DNA of 64,000 bases from Nonomuraea roseoviolacea subsp. carminata. Its GTDB lineage: Bacteria; Actinomycetota; Actinomycetes; Streptosporangiales; Streptosporangiaceae. The notes beneath the pieces were generated by a model. The model did not search any database, was not told where the DNA came from, and saw nothing but the letters and a program-made list of their open reading frames with translations. The position numbers were made by a program, and so were the translations under genes. Where the stretch lies: NCBI RefSeq assembly GCF_024172185.1, contig NZ_JAMZEC010000001.1, forward strand, positions 9,213,001 to 9,277,000, given 5' to 3'. Below, in pieces: positions 41,883 to 50,686 of this stretch (the first letter of the stretch is position 1; each line of letters opens with the position of its first letter).

Positions 41883-43305
41883 TCGCCATGCGGGTGACCG
41901 TGAGCTCCTCGATGGCGAAGCGGGGGCCCTCCCGCCCGGCGCCCGAGTCCTTGACGCCCCCGTACGGCATGTTGTCCGCCCGGAACCCGGGCACGTCGTT
42001 GACCACCACGCCCCCGGCCTCGATGCGCTCGATCGCGGCGAACGCCGTGGCCAGCGAGCGGGTGAAGACCGCGGCGTGCAGGCCGTACCGGGAGGCGTTG
42101 ACCGCGGCGAAGGCGGCGTCGAGGTCCGGCACGGAGCGCACGCACACGACCGGGCCGAAGATCTCCTCGTCCCACGCGGCGGCCCCGTCCGGCACGTCCG
42201 CCAGCACCGTCGGCGCGATGGCCCGGCCGTCGCGGACGCCGCCCGTGACGAGCGTGCCGCCCGACTCCCGCACCCAGCCGAGCACCCGCTCGGTGGCGGC
42301 CGGGTCGATCAGCGGCGCGACCCGGGTCTGCGGCGAGCGCGGGTCGCCCGCGACGACGTCCTTCACCCGCTCGGCCAGCAGCGCCACGAACGCCTCGCGC
42401 GCCGGCTCCTCCACCAGCACCCGCTGCACCGAGATGCACGCCTGGCCGGAGGCGTAGTAGCCGCCCCGCACCACCGCGTCCGCGGCGGCCTCCAGGTCGG
42501 CGTCGGCGGCCACCACGAGCGCGGCGTTCGAGCCGAGCTCCAGCAGGACCTTGGTGGGCGCGGCGGCCCGTGCGATGGCGTGGCCGGCGGCGGCCGAGCC
42601 GGTGAACGACACCGCGCCGATCCGCCGGTCCTCCACCAGCGTCCGCCCGACCTCGACGTCGCCGGTGACGAGCTGCACCCCGGCCGGGGGAAGCCCGGCC
42701 GCCGAGCGCAGCAGGTGCACGAGCCAGAGCGTGGCCAGGGGCGTCGCGGGAGCCGGCTTGACGATCACCGGGCAGCCCGCGGCCACCGCGGGGGCGATCT
42801 TGTGGGCGGCCAGCAGCAGCGGGTAGTTGAAGCCGGTGATGCCGACCACCACGCCGATCGGCCGCCGGGTCCAGAAGCCGACCAGCCCCTCGCCCGAGGG
42901 CAGCAGGTCGAGCGGCACGGTCTCGCCGTGCAGCCGGGCCACCTCCTCGGCCGCCGTGGCGAGCGTGACCAGCGTGCGGGCAACCTCCACCCGGCAGTCC
43001 ACCAGCGGCTTGCCGGTCTCCAGCACGAGCAGCCGCTCGACGTCCTCCCGGCGGGCCGCGAGCGCGTCGTGCGCGCCCATGAGCGCGGCGCGGCGGGCGT
43101 GCGAGGGCAGCGCGGCCATGGCCGGCGCCACCGCCAGCGCCTCCTCGACGGCGCGCCGGGCCAGGTCCGGCGTGCCGACCGGCGAGCTCGCCACCACCGA
43201 GCCGTCGTACGGGAAGACGACCTCGCGCTCCTGCCCCGTCTCCGCCCATCCGTCGCCCACGGGCAGCCCGGACGGCCACGCCCCCTTCAGATCGTCCACC
43301 GTCAC
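41869..43305 (-). CDS. NAD(P)-dependent aldehyde dehydrogenase
   Basis: 478 residues from GTG 43305, which overlaps the preceding stop (GTGA). Catalytic residues in order: N160 (GFNYP), K183 (VKPAPATP), E256 (LELGSN) and C290 (SGQACIS). Motif GEIFGPVV-like DEEIFGPVVCVR is present. Similar to the succinate/glutarate-semialdehyde and glyceraldehyde-3-P (GapN-like) group. Last gene of the oligopeptide-import operon; after an amidohydrolase and a NylC-like peptidase it should oxidise an aldehyde made from the released product. No aminotransferase or amine oxidase that would supply that aldehyde is seen here. Confidence 0.93.
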   Translation of the reverse strand: MTVDDLKGAWPSGLPVGDGWAETGQEREVVFPYDGSVVASSPVGTPDLARRAVEEALAVAPAMAALPSHARRAALMGAHDALAARREDVERLLVLETGKPLVDCRVEVARTLVTLATAAEEVARLHGETVPLDLLPSGEGLVGFWTRRPIGVVVGITGFNYPLLLAAHKIAPAVAAGCPVIVKPAPATPLATLWLVHLLRSAAGLPPAGVQLVTGDVEVGRTLVEDRRIGAVSFTGSAAAGHAIARAAAPTKVLLELGSNAALVVAADADLEAAADAVVRGGYYASGQACISVQRVLVEEPAREAFVALLAERVKDVVAGDPRSPQTRVAPLIDPAATERVLGWVRESGGTLVTGGVRDGRAIAPTVLADVPDGAAAWDEEIFGPVVCVRSVPDLDAAFAAVNASRYGLHAAVFTRSLATAFAAIERIEAGGVVVNDVPGFRADNMPYGGVKDSGAGREGPRFAIEELTVTRMAIIRP

Positions 43306-44306
43306 GCCACTCCCCCTCGAGCGCTGGGAAACACGTCGAGGTACGCGGGCGCGCCCTCGCGGCCGGTCGCGGCGAGCATGGCGTGCGCCACGGCCCGGCT
43401 GAACACGTCGGCCCCGGCGGCGAGCAGGTCCTGCAGCCCGTCGGGGTCCGGCGCGGGCTCGCCGCAGGTGGCCAGCCCGAAGACGGTGTCGCCGTCGACC
43501 ATGGTGTGGGCCGGCCGGATCGCGCGGGCCAGCCCGTCGTGGGCGACGCCGGCCAGCTTGCCGCACTGCGCCTTGGTCAGGGTCAGGTCGGTGGCGACGA
43601 CGCCGATCGTGGTGTTGAACGAGGTGACGGCGGCGGGCCGCCAGGCGTCCGACTCCTCGGCCGACGGCTCGCGCAGCGGCCCGAACTCGCCGGGCAGGCC
43701 GTACCGGGTGCCGGACAGGAAGGCGCGGCCCGGGTCGAGCACCGAACCGGCGGCGTTGACCACGGCCAGCGCGGCGACGGTCACGCCGGAGGGCAGCACG
43801 GCGCTGGCCGTGCCGACGCCCCCGGCCAGCCCGCCCGCCACGGCGCCGGCGCCCGCGCCGACCGACCCGTTGCGCGCCTCGGCGGGCGAGGCGGCGTCGT
43901 AGGCGGCGGCGCCCAGCGCGGCGTCCGGCACGGCGCGGAACCGGCCGCCGCGCCCGAGGTCGTAGATGACGGCGGCGGGCACGATGGGCACCACGCCGCC
44001 CTCGACGGGGAAGCCGATCCCGGCGTCGGCCAGCCGCTCCATGACGCCGCAGGCGGCGCTCAGGCCGTACGCGCTGCCGCCGGTGAGCGTGACCGCGTGG
44101 ACCCGCTCGACGAGGTTGCGCGGGTCGAGCAGCTCGGTCTCGCGGGTGCCGGGCGCGGCGCCGCGCACGTCCACCCCGGCGACCATGCCGCCCGGGGGCG
44201 CGAGCACGACGGTCGTGCCCGTGCGGTAGCCGTCGCCGACCCGCTCGGCGTGCCCGACGCGCAGCCCGGCCACGTCGACCAGGGCGTTCGCCCGCCCGGC
44301 CTTCAC
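43302..44306 (-). CDS. P1/S58 family N-terminal-nucleophile peptidase (DmpA/NylC-like)
   Basis: 334 residues from GTG 44306, with GGGAGGG upstream. Begins NALVDVAGLRVGHAE, then TTVVLAPPGGMVAGVDVRGAAPGTRETELLDP and LTGGSAYGLSAACGVME, all standard for this family. The auto-cleavage motif is present as SFN231|T232TIGVVATD. Asp271 and Asp273 lie 39 and 41 residues after Thr232 and Asn184 48 before it, the same spacing as I recall in the nylon-oligomer hydrolase NylC. The glycine stretch where the catalytic Lys usually lies (GATVGK-like) reads GAVAGG, so that Lys is not evident. The family includes beta-peptidases and aminohexanoate-oligomer hydrolases. Confidence 0.88.
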   Translation of the reverse strand: MKAGRANALVDVAGLRVGHAERVGDGYRTGTTVVLAPPGGMVAGVDVRGAAPGTRETELLDPRNLVERVHAVTLTGGSAYGLSAACGVMERLADAGIGFPVEGGVVPIVPAAVIYDLGRGGRFRAVPDAALGAAAYDAASPAEARNGSVGAGAGAVAGGLAGGVGTASAVLPSGVTVAALAVVNAAGSVLDPGRAFLSGTRYGLPGEFGPLREPSAEESDAWRPAAVTSFNTTIGVVATDLTLTKAQCGKLAGVAHDGLARAIRPAHTMVDGDTVFGLATCGEPAPDPDGLQDLLAAGADVFSRAVAHAMLAATGREGAPAYLDVFPSARGGVA

Positions 44307-44397
44307 GACGCCCTCCCGGCCGCGAACCGCCCGCCCCTGACGACCGCCTTCCGCGCAGCGAAGCACCCGGCCTCCACGACCGCCTCCCGCGCCGGGC
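44307..44397. other. 91-base gap inside the operon, imperfect repeats
   Basis: Degenerate ~36-base elements built around CGACCGCC and CCTCCACGAC / CTTCACGAC. It is the only gap above 10 bases in the operon and carries the Shine-Dalgarno for the NylC-like gene. It may be another worn minisatellite. Confidence 0.4.
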
Positions 44398-45579
44398 TCA
44401 CGAGGCGCTCCGCGTCAGGAAGCGGCGGGCGGCCTCGGCGAAGACGCGGGCGCAGCGCACGATCTCCTCCACCTCGACGTACTCGTCGGCCTGGTGGGCG
44501 ATCCACTTGCCGCCCGGCCCGTACACGACGGACGGCACGCCGCCCCAGTGCGTCAGGACGGTACCGTCGGTCGAGCCGGGCACGCCCCCGTAGACGGGCT
44601 CCTCGCCGGTGACGGCCCGGTGCGCTGCGGCCAGCGCGGCGACCACGGGGTCGTCCACGGGCACCTCCACCGGCGGCCGGTCCACGAGGACCGACACCTC
44701 CGCCGCGATCCCGTCGTGGGAGGCCAGCTCCCGCACCCGGGCGGCGACGTCCGCGTGCGCGAGCCCGGGGATCGTCCGCACGTCCACGAAGACCGACGCG
44801 ACCGCCGGGATGACGTTGACCTGCTCCTCGGTGCCCGCCCGCACCACGGTCGGCGTCACGTACACCTCGCCCAGGTGCTCGTGCGCGGGATGCGCCGCCT
44901 GGAGCTCCTTCTCCAGGGAACGCAGCCCCACGAGCAGGGCGCCCACGGCCTGGATGGGGTTGCGCCCGTGCTGCGGCATCGCGCCGTGCGCCATCTTGCC
45001 GGTGAGGTCCACGCGCAGCCGCAGCGCGCCCTTGGCGACCGCGCAGATCTCGCCCGCCTCCGGCTCGGCCACGATCGCGCCGTCGACGTCGGCGGCCAGG
45101 CCCTCGGCGACGAAGTGGTGGGCGCCGATCATCAGGCCCTCCTCGTCGGCCAGCGCGCACACCTTGATCCGCCCGGGGAACGGCCCGGCGAGCTGGAGCG
45201 CCCGCGTGGCGTAGAGGGCGGCGGCCAGGCCCGACTTCATGTCGGCGCTGCCCCGGCCCCACAGCTTCCCGTCGCGGATCTCGCCGCCGAACGGGTCCAC
45301 GGTCCAGCTCGACAGGTCGCCCTCGGTGACCACGTCGGTGTGCCCCTCGAACATGAGGGTCGGCCCGTCACCGCCGCCGCCCTCGACGACGGCCACCACG
45401 TTGGGCCGGCCGGGCTCGACCTCGTACACGCGCGGCTCCCAGCCCCACTCCCGCATCCGCGCCTCGACCAGCTCGGCGGCCGGCCGCTCGCAGCGTCCGC
45501 GCGCCGGGTCGTTGGTGCTGGGGATGCGCACCAGCGCCTGGGTGAACTCCACGACTCCCCGGGCGTCGACGTCGATCAC
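44398..45579 (-). CDS. M20 family metallopeptidase/amidohydrolase (ArgE/DapE/CPG2 type)
   Basis: 393 residues from GTG 45579, overlapping the OppF stop by four bases. Zinc ligands and catalytic residues: H80 and D82 (GHTDVV), D113 (ADMKSG), E146-E147 (ADEEG), plus AEPEAGE and the C-terminal pair H in VYGPGGKWIAHQADEYV. Dimerisation domain ~180-290 (GKMAHGAMPQHGRNPI). Hydrolyses N-acyl amino acids or dipeptides. In this operon it would cut imported substrate inside the cell before or after the NylC-like enzyme. Confidence 0.93.
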   Translation of the reverse strand: MIDVDARGVVEFTQALVRIPSTNDPARGRCERPAAELVEARMREWGWEPRVYEVEPGRPNVVAVVEGGGGDGPTLMFEGHTDVVTEGDLSSWTVDPFGGEIRDGKLWGRGSADMKSGLAAALYATRALQLAGPFPGRIKVCALADEEGLMIGAHHFVAEGLAADVDGAIVAEPEAGEICAVAKGALRLRVDLTGKMAHGAMPQHGRNPIQAVGALLVGLRSLEKELQAAHPAHEHLGEVYVTPTVVRAGTEEQVNVIPAVASVFVDVRTIPGLAHADVAARVRELASHDGIAAEVSVLVDRPPVEVPVDDPVVAALAAAHRAVTGEEPVYGGVPGSTDGTVLTHWGGVPSVVYGPGGKWIAHQADEYVEVEEIVRCARVFAEAARRFLTRSAS

Positions 45580-46424
45580 AGCAGTCCCTCCAGGGTCGGC
45601 ACGGCCGCCAGCAGCGCCCGCGTGTACGGGTGGCCCGGCGCCTCCCAGACGTCGTCCACCGGGCCGGTCTCCACGATCAGCCCGTCGTGGACGACCGCGA
45701 CGCTCTCGCACAGGTGCCGGACCACGGCCAGGTCGTGCGAGACGAAGACGAGGGTGAGCCCCAGCTCGTCGGCGAGGTCGGCGAGCAGGTTGAGGATCTG
45801 GCCGCGTACCGACACGTCGAGGGCGCTGACCGGCTCGTCGGCGACGAGCACCTCGGGGCGGGGGGCGAGCGCGCGGGCGATCGCGATGCGCTGGCGCTGC
45901 CCGCCGGAGAACTGGTGCGGGTAGCGATCGGCCGCCGAGGCGGGCAGGCCGACCGCGTCCAGCAGCTCGGCGACCCGGCCGCCCACGGGCTCGCCGAGCG
46001 CCACGAGCGGCTCGGCGACGAGGTCGCGCACCCGCATGCGCGGGTCGAGGGAGCTCATCGGGTCCTGGAAGACGATCTGGAGGCTGCGCCGCAGGAAGCG
46101 CAGCGACCGCTCCGGCAGGCCCGCCACCTCCCGGCCGGCGAAGGTGACGGAACCGCTCGTGGGCCGGTCGAGGGCGCACAGCAGGCGCAGCAGCGTGGAC
46201 TTGCCCGAGCCGGACTCGCCCACGATGCCGAAGCGCTCGCCCCGGTGGACGGTCAGCGACACGCCCTTGAGCGCGTGCACGGCCTCGCCGGGGCGGGTGA
46301 GGGAGGTGCGGGGGCGGCGGTAGACGCGGGTGAGGTCGCGCGCCTCGATCAGCGGCTCGCGGGCGGGGCCACCGGCGGGGGCGCGCACGGGGTCAGCCTC
46401 GGGGGTGCCAGCAGGCGAAGGCAT
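45576..46424 (-). CDS. Oligopeptide/dipeptide ABC transporter ATPase (OppF/DppF-like)
   Basis: 282 residues. Walker A GESGSGKST at 69-77, Q-loop VFQDPMSSLDPRM, signature FSGGQRQRI, Walker B LVADEPVSALD, switch VSHDLAVV, and the family tail GHPYTRALLAAVP. The ATG 46424 follows GAGAGGAG and lies 32 bases inside the OppD gene. The ~25-residue N-terminal Pro/Ala extension is not needed for ATPase activity; a GTG twelve codons in could be an alternative start. Partner ATPase is the next gene upstream. Confidence 0.92.
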   Translation of the reverse strand: MPSPAGTPEADPVRAPAGGPAREPLIEARDLTRVYRRPRTSLTRPGEAVHALKGVSLTVHRGERFGIVGESGSGKSTLLRLLCALDRPTSGSVTFAGREVAGLPERSLRFLRRSLQIVFQDPMSSLDPRMRVRDLVAEPLVALGEPVGGRVAELLDAVGLPASAADRYPHQFSGGQRQRIAIARALAPRPEVLVADEPVSALDVSVRGQILNLLADLADELGLTLVFVSHDLAVVRHLCESVAVVHDGLIVETGPVDDVWEAPGHPYTRALLAAVPTLEGLL

Positions 46425-47376
46425 GACCGTCTCCTCTCGGCTCCGGGCCCGTCAGCTCAGCGGGGCCCGTCGGCTCCTCGGGGCCCGTCGGCTCCTCGGG
46501 GCCCGTCAGGTCGGGGGCGGTCTCGCAGGTCTCGGTGGCGTGGGCGCAGCGGTCGCGGAACACGCAGCCCCCGGGGAAGCGCCCGGCGGCGGGCACGGCG
46601 CCCGGGATGGTGGCCAGGCGAGTGCCGCGCGGCGGCAGCCGGGAGGCGGCCAGCAGGCCCTCGGTGTAGCGGTGGCGGGGGTGCTTGAACACCTCGCGCA
46701 GGGGCCCGCTCTCGACGACCCGCCCGCCGTACATGACCAGCACCCGCTCGCAGAGCGAGGCGACGACGGCGAGGTCGTGCGTGATGAACAGCAGCGCGGG
46801 CGCGACCTCGGCGATGAGCTCCAGCATCTGCTTCTGCACGGTCACGTCGAGCGCGGTGGTCGGCTCGTCGCAGATGAGCAGGTCGGGCTCGTTGGCCAGG
46901 GCGATGGCCAGCATGACGCGCTGGCGCTGGCCGCCGGAGAGCTGGTGCGGGTAGGAGCGGGCGATCCGCTCCGGGTCGGGCAGGCGGACCCGGCCGAGCA
47001 GCTCGGCGGCGCGCTCGCGGGCGCGGCCCTTGGCGACGCCGTGCAGGGTCATGACCTCGGCGACCTGCGCGCCGACCCGCATCAGGGGGTTGAGCGCGGT
47101 CATCGGCTCCTGGAAGACCATCGACACCGTACGGCCGCGCAGGTCCTTGAGCCTCCGCTCGGGCACGCCCACCAGGTCGCGATCACCCAGCCTGGCCGTG
47201 CCGGACGCGGTGACGCCGTCGGGCAGCAGCCCCATGAGCGCGAGCGCGGTCAGCGACTTGCCGGAGCCCGACTCACCGATGAGGCCGACCCGCTCGCCCG
47301 GCCCGATGCCGAACGACACCTCCCGCACCAGCTCCAGGTCCTCGGCCCGCACGCTCAAGCCCTCAACCGTCAGCAC
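46393..47376 (-). CDS. Oligopeptide/dipeptide ABC transporter ATPase (OppD/DppD-like)
   Basis: 327 residues from GTG 47376, GGGGGAGC upstream. Walker A GESGSGKS at 34-41, VFQEPMTALNPLM, signature LSGGQRQRV, LICDEPTTALD, FITHDLAVV. The C-terminal oligo_HPY domain has FPGGCVFRDRCAHATETCE with Fe-S-type Cys spacing typical of OppD, then a (T)GPEEP repeat from an 18-bp minisatellite before FACWHPRG. Eight bases separate it from the permease gene. Confidence 0.93.
   Translation of the reverse strand: MLTVEGLSVRAEDLELVREVSFGIGPGERVGLIGESGSGKSLTALALMGLLPDGVTASGTARLGDRDLVGVPERRLKDLRGRTVSMVFQEPMTALNPLMRVGAQVAEVMTLHGVAKGRARERAAELLGRVRLPDPERIARSYPHQLSGGQRQRVMLAIALANEPDLLICDEPTTALDVTVQKQMLELIAEVAPALLFITHDLAVVASLCERVLVMYGGRVVESGPLREVFKHPRHRYTEGLLAASRLPPRGTRLATIPGAVPAAGRFPGGCVFRDRCAHATETCETAPDLTGPEEPTGPEEPTGPAELTGPEPRGDGHAFACWHPRG
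46445..46516. repeat. 18-bp coding minisatellite in oppD-like gene
   Basis: Four units of GGGCCCGTCGGCTCCTCG type, coding Thr-Gly-Pro-Glu-Glu-Pro repeats just before the C-terminus. Confidence 0.9.
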
Positions 47377-47384
47377 GGCTCCCC

Positions 47385-48221
47385 CTAACCACGGGCACTC
47401 CTCAGCTTCGGGTCGAGGTGGTCGCGCAGACCGTCGCCCAGCAGGTTGAAGCCGAGGACGGCCAGCGCGATGGCCAGCCCCGGCCACAGGGCCAGGCGGG
47501 GCGTGGAGAACAGCAGCTCCTGCGACTCCTGGAGCATGCGCCCCCACGACGGCGTGGGCGGGCGGGTGCCGAAACCGAGGAACGACAGCGCCGCCTCCGC
47601 CAGGATGGCGATGGCGAACGACACCGACGCCTGGACGATGAGCACCGAGCCGATGTTCGGCAGCACGTGCCGCACGGCGATGGCCGGGCCGCGGCGGCCG
47701 GCCGCCCGCGCGGCCAGCACGTAGTCGGTCACCATGACCTGCATCGTCGCCGCCCTGGCCACCCGGGCGAACGCGGGCACGGTGGCCACCCCGATCGCGA
47801 TCATCGCGGTCAGCGTGCCCGCCCCGTAGACGGCGCCCAGCATGACGGCCAGCAGCAGCGCCGGGAACGCGAACACGAGGTCGTTGACCCGCATGATCAG
47901 CTCCGAGAGCCAGCCCCGCGAGCGGGGCGCCATGCCGGCGGCCACGCCCAGCGGCGTGCCGACGACGGCGGCGATGCCCACGGCGACCACCCCCACGTAG
48001 AGCGTGGTGCGGGCGCCGACCATGAGCTGGCTGAGCGTGTCGCGGCCGAACTTGTCGGCGCCGAGCAGGTAACCGCCGCCGGGCTCGCGCAGCTTGCCGG
48101 CCGCGTCGACGAGGGTGGGGTCGTGCGGCGTCCACACGAAGGACACGAGCGCGGCGGCCACGACGACGCCGACCAGCGCGCCGCCGGTCACCAGGCCGAG
48201 GTTGAGGCGCCGGCCGCTCAT
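47385..48221 (-). CDS. Oligopeptide/dipeptide ABC transporter permease (OppC/DppC-like)
   Basis: 278 residues, six membrane segments, OppC-type N-terminus then LLGADKFGRDTLSQLMVGARTTL (residues ~53-75). EAA loop DYVLAARAAGRRGPAIAVRHVLPN with LSFLGFG following. ATG overlaps the OppB-like stop (ATGA). It pairs with the OppB-like permease to form the membrane channel. Confidence 0.93.
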   Translation of the reverse strand: MSGRRLNLGLVTGGALVGVVVAAALVSFVWTPHDPTLVDAAGKLREPGGGYLLGADKFGRDTLSQLMVGARTTLYVGVVAVGIAAVVGTPLGVAAGMAPRSRGWLSELIMRVNDLVFAFPALLLAVMLGAVYGAGTLTAMIAIGVATVPAFARVARAATMQVMVTDYVLAARAAGRRGPAIAVRHVLPNIGSVLIVQASVSFAIAILAEAALSFLGFGTRPPTPSWGRMLQESQELLFSTPRLALWPGLAIALAVLGFNLLGDGLRDHLDPKLRSARG

Positions 48222-49165
48222 CGGGCGCCCCGCAGCCGCGGGTCGAGGACGGCGTAGCAGACGTCCACCACGAAGTTGATCAGCAAGACGGCGGCCACCA
48301 GCACCATCACCACCCCCTGGACGAGCAGCAGGTCGCGCCCGGCGACGCCGTTGAGCAGCAGGTCGCCGAGCCCCGGGATGACGAACACCCGCTCCACCAC
48401 CACGGCGCCGATCAGCAGGGTGGCGAGCTGGAGGCCGAGCACGGTCACCACGGGGATGGAGGCGTTGCGCAGGCCGTGCCGCCACAGGGCGCCCATGCGG
48501 CCGCGGCCCTTGGCGCGGGCCGTGCGCAGGTAGTCCTCGCGCATCACGTCGAGCACGGCGCTGCGCACGTACCGGGTGAGGACGGCGCCCTGCACGAGGC
48601 CGAGCGACAGCCACGGCAGCAGCAGGCTCCGCAGCCACTCGGCGGGGTCGTCGGCGATCGGCACGTAGCCGCCCGAGGGCAGCGCCTGCGCCTTCACCGC
48701 GAAGACGAACACCAGCAGGATGCCCGCCAGGAACGCGGGGATCGCGATGCCGACCTGGCTGACCGCGCTGATGGCCGCGCCCAGGGGGTCGCGGTGGTGG
48801 ACGGCGGCGAACGTGCCGGCCGGCACGGCGACGATCAGCGCCACCACCATGCCGCCGAGCACGAGCACCGTGGTGACGCCGAGGCGCTCGGCGATCTGCG
48901 GGCCGATGGGCGAGCTGGTGACGTAGGAGGTGCCGAAGTCGCCGTGGGCCAGCCCGCCGAACCAGTCGAGGAACTGGGCGGCGGGCGGCCGGTCGGTGCC
49001 GAAGCGGGCGCGCAGCTCGGCGACCGCCTCGGGCGTGGCGTTGACGCCGAGCGCGATCTCGGCGGGGTCGCCGGGCAGCACGGCCATGAACGCGAAGACC
49101 GCCACGCCCGCGGCGGCGACGCTCGCGAGGAGCACCGCCAGCCGCTTGAGCAGGTAGACGATCAC
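48218..49165 (-). CDS. Oligopeptide/dipeptide ABC transporter permease (OppB/DppB-like)
   Basis: 315 residues, six membrane segments. Begins MIVYLLKRLAVLLASVAAAG and contains FGTDRPPAAQFLDWFGGLAHGDFGTSY, EAA loop MREDYLRTARAKGRGRMGALWRHGLRNASIPVVT, and VFVIPGLGDLLLNGVAGRD, all diagnostic for DppB/OppB. GTG 49165 overlaps the lipoprotein stop (GTGA). Confidence 0.94.
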   Translation of the reverse strand: MIVYLLKRLAVLLASVAAAGVAVFAFMAVLPGDPAEIALGVNATPEAVAELRARFGTDRPPAAQFLDWFGGLAHGDFGTSYVTSSPIGPQIAERLGVTTVLVLGGMVVALIVAVPAGTFAAVHHRDPLGAAISAVSQVGIAIPAFLAGILLVFVFAVKAQALPSGGYVPIADDPAEWLRSLLLPWLSLGLVQGAVLTRYVRSAVLDVMREDYLRTARAKGRGRMGALWRHGLRNASIPVVTVLGLQLATLLIGAVVVERVFVIPGLGDLLLNGVAGRDLLLVQGVVMVLVAAVLLINFVVDVCYAVLDPRLRGAR

Positions 49166-50652
49166 TGCTTGGCGAGCCCGGTGAAGTCGAAGGACTCGGC
49201 GATGGCGTTCTGGGGCAGCCCGGTGACGCCCTTCTTGGCCACGATCAGGTTGGGGAACAGGAACAGCCAGTCGGCGGCGGCGTCGTCGGACAGCAGCTTG
49301 GCGGCCTGCTTGAGGTCGTCGGTCTGCTGCTGCTCGCTGCCCTCGTCGGCGGAGGCGAGGAGCTTGCCGAACGCGGGGTTGTCGTACCTGAAGTAGTAGG
49401 ACTTGTCAGCAAATATGCCCATGTCGCGGGGCTCGACGTGGTTGATGATGGACATGTCGTAGTCGCCCTGCTTGAACACCACGTCCAGCCAGCGGGCTGG
49501 GAACTCCAGCGGCTCGATGTCGGCCGTGATGCCCACCTGCGCGAGCTGCGACTTGACCACCTGGGCGGAGGCCACGGCGTACGGCAGGTTGGGGATGCGC
49601 ATCTTGACCGTGTACGTCTTGCCGCCGAGCAGCTCCTTGGCCTTGGCGGGGTCGTACGGGTAGTCGCCGGTGCGGTCCTCGTACCAGGGGTCGGTGGGCG
49701 GGACCATGGAGCCGATCAGCTTGCCGCGCCCGGCCCAGGCCGTGTCGAGCAGCGCCTTGTGGTCGATCGCGTACCGGACGGCCTGGCGCGCCTTCTTGTC
49801 GTCGAACGGCGGCCGGCCGTTGTTCAGCGACAGGACCACCTCGCCGTTGGTGGTGCCCTCGACCGTGGTGAACCGGTTGGGGTCGGCGAACTGCTGCAGC
49901 GACTCGGGCGCCTGGACGCTGGAGATGACGTCGATGCCGCCGGTCAGCAGCGCGTTGTTCATGGCCGTGGCGTCCTTGAAGTACTTCAGCGTCACGGTGC
50001 CGGCGGCCGGCTTGGTCCCCCAGTACTTCGGGTTGGCGTCGAGCCGGATCGAGTCGCCCCGCTTCCAGGCGCCGAGCTGGTAGGGGCCGGTGCCGACGGG
50101 CTTGTTGGCCAGGTCGGCGACGCCGGTGCGGCTGAACATCGCGCCGAGCCGGGTGGCCAGCGCGTAGAGGAAGCCGTTGCTGGGCCGCTTGAGCGTGACG
50201 ACCGCCGTCGTGTCGTCCTTCTTGTCCACCTTGTCGATGACGTCGAACTGCGACTTGATCTTCAGCTTCCAGTCTGTCCTCACGCGGCCGAGCGAGAAGA
50301 CGACGTCGTCGGCCGTGAACGGGGCCCCGCTGCTGAACGTGACGTTCTTGCGGAGGGTGAAGGTGTAGGTTTTGCGGTCGGGCGAGACGTCCCACTTCTC
50401 GGCCAGCAACGGCTGGATCCTGCCGTCCTGGTCGAGCTTGACCAGACCCTCGTAGACGTTGACGAGCAGCGCCTGCGGGATCGCGGCGCCCTCGGTCGAG
50501 GTGAAGTCGAGATTGGCCGGCTCGGCGACGAACCCGACCGACAGCGACTCCTTCGCGGCCGTCCCGCCGGAGCGGCCGCCGGAGCCGCCGCCGCACGCCG
50601 CCGTGCCCAGCAGGAGACCGCCCAGGGCGATCCAGATGCCGATGCGCCTCAT
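49162..50652 (-). CDS. Peptide/nickel-type substrate-binding lipoprotein (SBP_bac_5)
   Basis: 496 residues from ATG 50652, seven bases after AGGAGG; TTG at 50658 is not preferred. Lipobox LGTAAC with Cys20 for lipid attachment on the outer face of the membrane. SBP_bac_5 hallmarks: IPQALLVNVYEGLVKLD, KWDVSPDRKTYTFTLRKNVTFSSGAPFTADDVVFSLGR (in pieces at ~85-125), GTGPYQLGAWKRG and PPFDDKKARQAVRYAIDHKALL. First gene of the operon. Binds peptides or other small amides; specificity unknown. Confidence 0.95.
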   Translation of the reverse strand: MRRIGIWIALGGLLLGTAACGGGSGGRSGGTAAKESLSVGFVAEPANLDFTSTEGAAIPQALLVNVYEGLVKLDQDGRIQPLLAEKWDVSPDRKTYTFTLRKNVTFSSGAPFTADDVVFSLGRVRTDWKLKIKSQFDVIDKVDKKDDTTAVVTLKRPSNGFLYALATRLGAMFSRTGVADLANKPVGTGPYQLGAWKRGDSIRLDANPKYWGTKPAAGTVTLKYFKDATAMNNALLTGGIDVISSVQAPESLQQFADPNRFTTVEGTTNGEVVLSLNNGRPPFDDKKARQAVRYAIDHKALLDTAWAGRGKLIGSMVPPTDPWYEDRTGDYPYDPAKAKELLGGKTYTVKMRIPNLPYAVASAQVVKSQLAQVGITADIEPLEFPARWLDVVFKQGDYDMSIINHVEPRDMGIFADKSYYFRYDNPAFGKLLASADEGSEQQQTDDLKQAAKLLSDDAAADWLFLFPNLIVAKKGVTGLPQNAIAESFDFTGLAKQ

Positions 50653-50686
50653 GTTCAAGCCTCCTGGCTAGTGCCCTGGCTAGTGC

